From Flavobacteriia bacterium (GTDB lineage: Bacteria > Bacteroidota > Bacteroidia > Flavobacteriales > Schleiferiaceae): 39,214 nt of DNA. Of this stretch, positions 34,622-39,214 are shown one piece after another. Both the position numbers and the translations under genes were made by a program. Position 1 is the stretch's first letter. Each line of letters opens with the position of its first letter. Location of the stretch: contig JABXHW010000042.1 in NCBI GenBank assembly GCA_013373425.1, forward strand, positions 1-39,214, read 5' to 3'. The notes beneath the pieces were generated by a model. The model was not told the origin of the DNA. It ran no database searches and was given only the letters and a program-made list of their open reading frames with translations.

Positions 34622-34696
34622 TCGGGATGAGAGGATTCGAACCTCCGCTCTCACGCCCCCCAGACGTGCGCTTTAACCGGGCTAAGCTACATCCCG
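34622..34696 (-). tRNA. tRNA-Pro (anticodon GGG)
   Basis: 75-nt cloverleaf. Acceptor CGGGATG pairs with CATCCCG, discriminator A. The anticodon stem CACGT/GCGTG encloses loop CTGGGGG, giving anticodon GGG. T loop TTCGAAT. 3' CCA is not encoded. A near-consensus promoter lies a few bases upstream. Confidence 0.95.
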
Positions 34697-34706
34697 TTTA
34701 GAAGTG

Positions 34707-34738
34707 CGAAAATAAGGCATAGAAGCAGATGCAACAAA
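34707..34738 (-). promoter_or_regulatory. Promoter of tRNA-Pro
   Basis: On the minus strand TTTG (34738-34735), 20 bases, TATTTTCG (34714-34707), 7/8 of the -7 consensus. The predicted start gives only about a 7-nt leader before the mature 5' end. Confidence 0.55.
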
Positions 34739-34758
34739 CATTGAGGCTCTCAAACTAC

Positions 34759-35670
34759 CTAGTTCTGCTGGCGAAATTCTAGAGGCGTTAGTCCAGTTTT
34801 TGATTTGAAAAGTCGACTGAAATAATGAGGGTAATTGAAACCAAGTCCGTAGGCAATTTGAGAAATGGAATCATCCGTAGTGAGAAGGGCTGTTTTCGCT
34901 CTGCCAACTAAGAACTCATTGATATGATCTTTCGCAGACCGCCCCGTTTCCTTCCTTAGCATATCACTGAGATAATTCGGCGAGAGATGGATTGCATCAG
35001 CGAGAAACTGAACAGACGGTTGACCATTCATTGAGAGCTCACCTGAGTCCATGTAGTCCTTCAACAGCTTGTTCACTTGAGTAACTGTGGCCTTGTGCTC
35101 AGTAGTTCTCGTGTTAAACTGACGTTCGTAGTATCTGTTGATGTAGTTGAGTAAGAGTTCTAAGTTCGTGACAATCACTCTCTGACTGTGATTGTCAATT
35201 CGGTCTGAAATTTCTTCGACAATTCTATCAAAGGTGTCCCTCATCATCGCTTTCTCCTTGTCCGACAAGTGTAGCGCTTCGTGCGACTCATAACTGAAGA
35301 AGGAATAAGTGTCCATATTCTCTCCAAGTGGGAATGAACGGATCAAATCAGGATGAAAGGAAATAGCCCAGCCACCATCATTTTCAAATGCTATTTGCTC
35401 TGTGATGGTCATCATCTGATTGGGAGCAGCGAATGTCATCACTCCTTCCTCGAAATCGTAATGTCTGCGACCGTATTGCACACCACAATGACCGCCTTTC
35501 ATCCAAATCTGGTATAAGTTCATTGAAATCGAAGTGCCTTCTGGAAGCGGTTGCATTTTACGGAGTACCGATCCGTCAATTGCTGAAATTAATGGATGGT
35601 CTGGCTTGGGAGCTCCTGCAATTTCATGCAGTTGGGAAATCGACTTGATGCGGATAATGGAATCAGACAT
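34759..35670 (-). CDS. AraC-family transcriptional regulator
   Basis: 303 residues from the ATG at 35670 (MSDSIIRIKSISQLHE); an in-frame start 18 codons earlier adds a sequence unlike family members. The N-terminal ~180 residues are a cupin-like sensor with GTSISMNLYQIWMKGGHCG and FAAPNQMMTITE. The C-terminal ~100 residues carry two helix-turn-helix motifs (FLADAIHLSPNYLSDMLRKETG and ISQIAYGLGFNYPHYFSRLFKSKTGLTP), the standard AraC architecture. The effector and targets are unknown; an ATTTA-n7-TAAAT repeat is found 56 bases upstream (35726-35742). The small T9SS gene upstream reads the same way. Confidence 0.92.
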   Translation of the reverse strand: MSDSIIRIKSISQLHEIAGAPKPDHPLISAIDGSVLRKMQPLPEGTSISMNLYQIWMKGGHCGVQYGRRHYDFEEGVMTFAAPNQMMTITEQIAFENDGGWAISFHPDLIRSFPLGENMDTYSFFSYESHEALHLSDKEKAMMRDTFDRIVEEISDRIDNHSQRVIVTNLELLLNYINRYYERQFNTRTTEHKATVTQVNKLLKDYMDSGELSMNGQPSVQFLADAIHLSPNYLSDMLRKETGRSAKDHINEFLVGRAKTALLTTDDSISQIAYGLGFNYPHYFSRLFKSKTGLTPLEFRQQN

Positions 35671-35761
35671 GACGTGAGTTTTGACAATACAAATGTCGAA
35701 AGACTTCCTACAGAAGACTAACACAATTTAATTCATCTAAATCACAAAATGAGTCTTGAGC

Positions 35762-36643
35762 CTACTCCAACGTGATTCTCTGAACGTGACTGTCTGAAAA
35801 CTTAAGCAGATACAATCCCGGAGCTGTTGTTGGGAGAGTAAATTCCTGACGATCAGTAGAGTAAACATCCCAGTTCTGAATAAGTCGCCCATCTATTGAT
35901 AGCATTTCAATGATGTCTCCCTCCTCTATTTCTCCCTCTACGATGAGTACCCCATCACGCTGCCAAACTTTGAATTCCGCGGGAAGAAATTCCTCCTTTG
36001 AGAGGACATATGAGCAATCCGCTGGCGGGTTTAAATCTACACGAGGTTCATAAAGTATCTGACCCGACGAATCGGTTATACACACAACCATGTTGCTGTA
36101 ATGCCAATTGGTAAACCATTTGGAAAGCGGGTAAGATGCACTTCCATATCCCTCTGTAAATTCATCGCCCCCGATCCAGATTCTTCTGTGCTCTGTATTT
36201 CCAATTGTTACCGTATCAACCATATCTACAGGCGAGGCTGAGCCATTGAAAATATTGGTTGTCATCGTGTCCCCAACTTGCAAACTGTAGTCGATGAGAG
36301 GGATATCCACATTGTACTGGACATCGTTTCCACCCGCAAACATTGATGAGTCGAATCGTACGTACAATACATCACCAACTTGACGTGAAAAATAGATGCT
36401 CTGGATTCCTCCTGGAATTTCATCAACACCGGCCTGCGAACACTCCACCAACATATAGCTATTCCCATTAATGAGTGTATCACCTACTACAGTGAAATAC
36501 GAAAATGTCCCTTGCCCCCAGAGTTGTGGGTTTGCACCTTCTTCTGCAATCTTGTATACTCGACCAAGAGCGTCGGGTGTCCCTTGACCTATTGCAAGGA
36601 TCGAAAAACAAAGAAATGAGACGATGAACAGAGAGCGTTTCAT
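35762..36643 (-). CDS. Small secreted protein with T9SS-like C-terminus
   Basis: 293 residues from ATG 36643, which opens a signal peptide (MKRSLFIVSFLCFSILAIGQ). An upstream in-frame ATG at 36688 has no signal-peptide shape and was rejected. The body (TPDALGRVYKIAEEGANPQLWGQG...) is beta-rich with no recognised domain. The last ~70 residues (FKVWQRDGVLIVEGEIEEGDIIEMLSIDGRLI, then TTAPGLYLLKF and VQRITLE) have the strand pattern of a type A T9SS sorting domain, but the usual YPNP motif is missing. Export by T9SS is likely, not proven. Confidence 0.78.
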   Translation of the reverse strand: MKRSLFIVSFLCFSILAIGQGTPDALGRVYKIAEEGANPQLWGQGTFSYFTVVGDTLINGNSYMLVECSQAGVDEIPGGIQSIYFSRQVGDVLYVRFDSSMFAGGNDVQYNVDIPLIDYSLQVGDTMTTNIFNGSASPVDMVDTVTIGNTEHRRIWIGGDEFTEGYGSASYPLSKWFTNWHYSNMVVCITDSSGQILYEPRVDLNPPADCSYVLSKEEFLPAEFKVWQRDGVLIVEGEIEEGDIIEMLSIDGRLIQNWDVYSTDRQEFTLPTTAPGLYLLKFSDSHVQRITLE

Positions 36644-36837
36644 GAGATTCACGATTTGATAATGAAAGTACGGAAATCGATGTAGCACAAGGGTCTATTT
36701 AGTGAATAACTATTCATAAATCTTTGTGGGAATCAAGCGGTACTTTCAGTGAGATAGTAAATTTGTAACCATACATTCTGTTGATTTTCACCCTACGGCA
36801 TTCAATAGACTGTAAGCCTGAATTATCAATATCGTCA

Positions 36838-36870
36838 TTGTTTATGTCGATGAAGTTTGGGCTACTTTTG
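36838..36870 (+). promoter_or_regulatory. Promoter of trxB
   Basis: TTG (36838-36840), 22 bases, TACTTTTG (36863-36870), the same two boxes and spacing as the folP promoter. It leaves a leader of about 30 nt. Confidence 0.65.
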
Positions 36871-36903
36871 ACCCAGAATTAAGCGACTCAAAGAAATAGA
36901 GAT

Positions 36904-37890
36904 ATGAGCGACAACAATATCGAAAGACACGAATGTGTAATCATTGGTAGCGGACCTGCTGGTTATACTGCTGCTATTTACGCATCACGCGCAGACCTCA
37001 AGCCTGTAATGTACACGGGTATGGAACCAGGTGGACAGCTAACTACAACCACAGAAGTAGAGAACTTCCCTGGTTACCCTGAAGGTATCGACGGTCCTGC
37101 TATGATGGAGGACCTCAAGAAACAGGCGGAGCGTTTCGGAACCGATGTTCGCTTTGGTCTTGTGACAGAAGCTAAATTCAGCGACACTCCAGGCGACTAC
37201 CACACGTTGGTCGTAGATCAAACTAAGACGATTCAAGCGCGCACAGTAATCATTTCTACAGGTGCATCCGCGAAGTACCTCGGATTAGAGTCAGAACAGC
37301 GCCTGCAAGGCCACGGCGTTTCAGGTTGTGCCGTTTGTGACGGATTCTTCTACAAAGGGCAAGAAGTAGTTATCGTAGGTGGTGGTGATACAGCCGCTGA
37401 AGAAGCGACTTACCTTGCGAACCTTTGTCCGAAAGTAACTATGCTCGTTCGCCGCGATGAGCTGCGTGCTTCGAAAGCCATGCAACACCGCGTTATGAAC
37501 AACAAGAAAATTGAGGTTCTATGGAACACTGAAACCGTTGAAGTTCTTGGTGACAAGACCGTAGAAGGTGTTCGTGTGAAGAACAACAAGACCGGCGAGG
37601 AAAAAGATATTCCTGCAACCGGATTCTTCGTGGCAATTGGTCACAAACCCAATACAGACATTTTCAAAGGGCAGTTGGATATGGACAGCGTGGGCTATCT
37701 TCTCACAAAAGCGGATTCAACTAAGACCAACAAGCCGGGAGTTTTTGCATCAGGCGACGCTCAGGACAAAATCTTCCGTCAGGCTGTTACTGCTGCAGGA
37801 ACAGGCTGTATGGCTGCACTCGAGGCAGAGCGCTACCTCGGCGAGCACGAAATGGAAACAACAGAAGTGGAAGCCGAAGCGGCAAACTAA
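36904..37890 (+). CDS. trxB: Thioredoxin reductase
   Basis: 328 residues. The FAD-binding GSGPAGYTAAIYASRA, the redox-active CAVC (Cys142, Cys145) in GCAVCDGFFY, and the NADPH-binding GGGDTAAEEATYL are in place, with GVFASGDAQD near the C-terminus. It passes electrons from NADPH to thioredoxins in the cytoplasm. A glutamate-rich C-terminal tail is added. It has its own promoter and terminator; a thioredoxin-like gene lacking the second Cys lies 800 bp downstream, on the opposite strand. Confidence 0.97.
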   Translation: MSDNNIERHECVIIGSGPAGYTAAIYASRADLKPVMYTGMEPGGQLTTTTEVENFPGYPEGIDGPAMMEDLKKQAERFGTDVRFGLVTEAKFSDTPGDYHTLVVDQTKTIQARTVIISTGASAKYLGLESEQRLQGHGVSGCAVCDGFFYKGQEVVIVGGGDTAAEEATYLANLCPKVTMLVRRDELRASKAMQHRVMNNKKIEVLWNTETVEVLGDKTVEGVRVKNNKTGEEKDIPATGFFVAIGHKPNTDIFKGQLDMDSVGYLLTKADSTKTNKPGVFASGDAQDKIFRQAVTAAGTGCMAALEAERYLGEHEMETTEVEAEAAN

Positions 37891-37908
37891 TTCCACTCCT
37901 CCTCAACT

Positions 37909-37940
37909 CAAAACTCCGGCTTTAGTCGGAGTTTTTTTGT
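37909..37940 (+). terminator. Intrinsic terminator of trxB
   Basis: AAACTCCG (37911-37918), eight-base loop, CGGAGTTT (37927-37934), followed by a T-run. Confidence 0.93.
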
Positions 37941-37975
37941 TTCATAACCTTCCGGAAATATAGCACTCCATACAA

Positions 37976-37994
37976 AAGTGTAACTTTGACACTT
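37976..37994 (+). promoter_or_regulatory. Inverted repeat around the -7 element of the Nudix-type regulator
   Basis: AAGTGT-AACTTTG-ACACTT is a perfect 6-bp inverted repeat with a 7-base centre. The centre and left arm contain TAACTTTG (37981-37988), a full TAnnTTTG match, so a bound repressor would block the promoter. It is nine bases before the ATG of the regulator, and autoregulation is the simplest reading. Confidence 0.55.
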
Positions 37995-37997
37995 AGT

Positions 37998-38696
37998 ATG
38001 AAGGTATCAATTGAACAAGCCGACTATCATGCGGCGTTGGCTACAAGCGTAGTCATTTTCGGATTTGATGGTGAGTCGTTGAACGTACTTACCGCAACAA
38101 AAGAGAATCCTCCATTTGAAGGAGCCAGTATTCTTCCAAGTGCTATCGTATCGCCGCACAGAGATGTGCATGAGACAGCCACCTCCTTGCTTAAAAAAGT
38201 GACTGGAGTCGACCATTGGTATTTAGAGCAATTGAACGCGTTCGCCAAACTCTATAGGAATCCTGATGGGCGCGTAGTGAATATTGCGTTCTATGGTACA
38301 GTAAAACTCGACGATAAACTGCTCACACAGTTGAAGAGGAAGGGATACTCTTGGGTACCATCAAACGAGGTACCACCTCTCGCCTATGATCACGACGAGA
38401 TTCTCGAGTTTGCAAAAGAAAGGTTGAAGCGCCGAGTAAAGCGAAGACCTATAGGATTTAGCCTGCTTCCAAAAGAGTTCACTTTGAAAGATTTGCAAAC
38501 GCTTTACGAATGCGCCCTAGGAAAGTCCTTCGATAAGAGGAATTTTAGAAGAAAAATCATCGGCACAGAGATTCTGATTGAGTTGGATAAGAAGACCAAA
38601 CCAACATCAGATCACAAGAAACCAGCACAACTGTACAAGTTCGATGAAGACAAGTATCAAAAAATGACACTCAAGGGATATCCTTTTGTCTTTTAG
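37998..38696 (+). CDS. Nudix-fold transcriptional regulator (NrtR-like) with degenerate Nudix box
   Basis: 232 residues from ATG 37998; a TTG four codons earlier lies inside the -7 element and was rejected. Residues 10-140 follow the Nudix fold (TSVVIFGFDGESLNVL...), but the catalytic box (about 47-70, ending TSLLKKVTG where enzymes have RELxEExG) has lost the glutamates. Residues about 155-232 look like a winged helix (FTLKDLQTLYECALGKSFDKRNFRRKI), as in the NrtR/AraR/XylR-type regulators of Bacteroidota. It should bind a nucleotide or sugar ligand and DNA rather than hydrolyse anything. Its stop overlaps the convergent thioredoxin-like stop. Confidence 0.85.
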   Translation: MKVSIEQADYHAALATSVVIFGFDGESLNVLTATKENPPFEGASILPSAIVSPHRDVHETATSLLKKVTGVDHWYLEQLNAFAKLYRNPDGRVVNIAFYGTVKLDDKLLTQLKRKGYSWVPSNEVPPLAYDHDEILEFAKERLKRRVKRRPIGFSLLPKEFTLKDLQTLYECALGKSFDKRNFRRKIIGTEILIELDKKTKPTSDHKKPAQLYKFDEDKYQKMTLKGYPFVF

Positions 38697-39067
38697 ATGG
38701 CCGACTTTAAATTACAGAGTAGAATTCTTGAAATCAATTCGCGAGCGACATCCTCGCGAATTTCTCCAGGCTGCATCATGGGCTCTCCTTGAGATGGAAT
38801 GAACAACACGGATGGAATGTGCATCAAGCCAAACTCTAGTGCTAGCTCCTGCTCCTCATCCACATTCACTCGGTAAAAATCAATAAGATCCCCGTACTCT
38901 ACTGATAGCTCTCGAAGCACCTTCTTCACACGTTGACTCGGACTGCACCAGTCTGTCCAGAAATGAATAATTGCGGGCTTCTCTCCTTTGTAAATCCATT
39001 CGCGATGATGAACGTAATCGTGAATGCTAGAAATGAAGTTCTCGGTGTTAAGCGTTTTCGGTTGCAT
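38693..39067 (-). CDS. Thioredoxin-fold protein with CxxS active site
   Basis: 124 residues, no signal peptide. The thioredoxin fold is clear (PAIIHFWTDWC..., VNVDEEQELALEFGLMHIPSVLFI with the cis-proline), but the active site reads WCSPS (Cys41, Ser44), so the resolving cysteine is replaced by serine. DNA at this codon is AGT, not a misread of TGT in the given strand. Such CxxS proteins cannot complete dithiol reduction but can form mixed disulfides, act as isomerases or bind partners. A terminator/tRNA-His lies upstream on the same strand. The function is unknown. Confidence 0.88.
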   Translation of the reverse strand: MQPKTLNTENFISSIHDYVHHREWIYKGEKPAIIHFWTDWCSPSQRVKKVLRELSVEYGDLIDFYRVNVDEEQELALEFGLMHIPSVLFIPSQGEPMMQPGEIREDVARELISRILLCNLKSAI

Positions 39068-39115
39068 AGCATAGGTGGTTTAATTACCTAAGCGACAGAC
39101 CCATAGAAAGTCCGC

Positions 39116-39150
39116 AAAAAAAAATCCTCAAGACAAAAATGCCTTGAGGA
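39116..39150 (-). terminator. Intrinsic terminator of tRNA-His
   Basis: On the minus strand TCCTCAAG-GCATTTTTGT-CTTGAGGA is a perfect 8-bp stem followed by a T-run of nine bases. Confidence 0.93.
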
Positions 39151-39153
39151 CTT

Positions 39154-39214
39154 TGGGGTGGAAGACCGGGTTCGAACCGGCGACCTCTGGAACCACAATC
39201 CAGCGCTCTAACCA
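39154..39214 (-). tRNA. tRNA-His (anticodon GTG), cut by the window end
   Basis: Minus strand; the 5' acceptor and first bases lie beyond the window. The anticodon stem CTGGA/TCCAG encloses TTGTGGT, giving anticodon GTG. The T stem and loop (TTCGAAC) and acceptor CTTCCAC are followed by C73, the discriminator used by bacterial tRNA-His, and then an encoded CCA (39156-39154). Confidence 0.93.

Noticed and set aside
34357-34701. 114-codon reading frame
   Set aside because: It covers the terminator and the whole of tRNA-Pro; the translation is low-complexity.
35726-35742. ATTTA-n7-TAAAT inverted repeat before the AraC gene as an operator
   Set aside because: Short AT-rich arms are expected by chance; kept only as a remark in the gene entry.
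36758-36765. TAAATTTG upstream of trxB as a second promoter
   Set aside because: The nearest TTTG is 31 bases upstream, too far, and a better promoter is closer to the gene.

Overview
The window looks like a chromosomal segment of a free-living, probably marine or aquatic Bacteroidota, most likely within or near the Flavobacteriales (Cryomorphaceae/Schleiferiaceae-like; the family is inference). The evidence is three secreted proteins with type IX secretion (T9SS) C-terminal domains, several promoters of the Bacteroidota sigma type (TTG or TTTG, then about 17-22 bases, then TAnnTTTG), weak Shine-Dalgarno signals, and a gene order I recognise from this phylum (folP / DUF1599 / DoxX-like / permease / tpiA / prmA / clpS). 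No phage, insertion sequence, CRISPR array or plasmid gene was found, so this is core genome with small accessory islands.

Layout. 1-2.8 kb: a T9SS beta-propeller-like secreted protein (minus) and tRNA-Arg(ACG). 2.8-12.1 kb: a minus-strand run, read from its promoter end as DUF1599, DoxX/MauE-like protein, DppB-type permease, tpiA, prmA, a 1474-residue exported protein of unknown function, and clpS. Most junctions overlap by a few bases; one gap holds a dispersed repeat. 12.1-13.8 kb: divergent folP-cdaA (folate and c-di-AMP synthesis). 13.8-19.0 kb: minus-strand surE, a small membrane protein, lpxB, a SpoIID-like gene and comEC, tightly packed. 19.1-20.8 kb: a YugP-like membrane metalloprotease and an SPFH/band-7 protein. 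21-25 kb: a SulP transporter and a second large T9SS protein. 25.2-27.3 kb: an MtfA-like peptidase and a GlcD-type FAD oxidase. 27.4-32.1 kb: dipeptidyl peptidase IV, a POT peptide transporter and an exported thioredoxin. 32.1-34.2 kb: a DUF6495-like gene, ACR3 arsenite efflux and an ArsC-like phosphatase. 34.6-36.6 kb: tRNA-Pro(GGG), an AraC regulator and a small T9SS protein. 36.9-39.2 kb: trxB, a degenerate-Nudix regulator, a CxxS thioredoxin and the 3' part of tRNA-His(GTG).

How genes may work together. DPP IV releases dipeptides that the adjacent POT carrier could import. ACR3 and the ArsC-like phosphatase form an arsenic pair without a nearby arsR, but with an operator-like palindrome at their promoter. 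trxB lies close to a thioredoxin-fold protein that lacks the resolving cysteine.

The items most worth a second look are: the 1474-residue exported protein between prmA and clpS; a dispersed intergenic element with TACTGGN heptads around a conserved core (two copies); the dead-Nudix regulator with an inverted repeat centred on its own -7 element; -7 elements placed almost on the start codon, implying leaderless mRNAs; and the monothiol thioredoxin.
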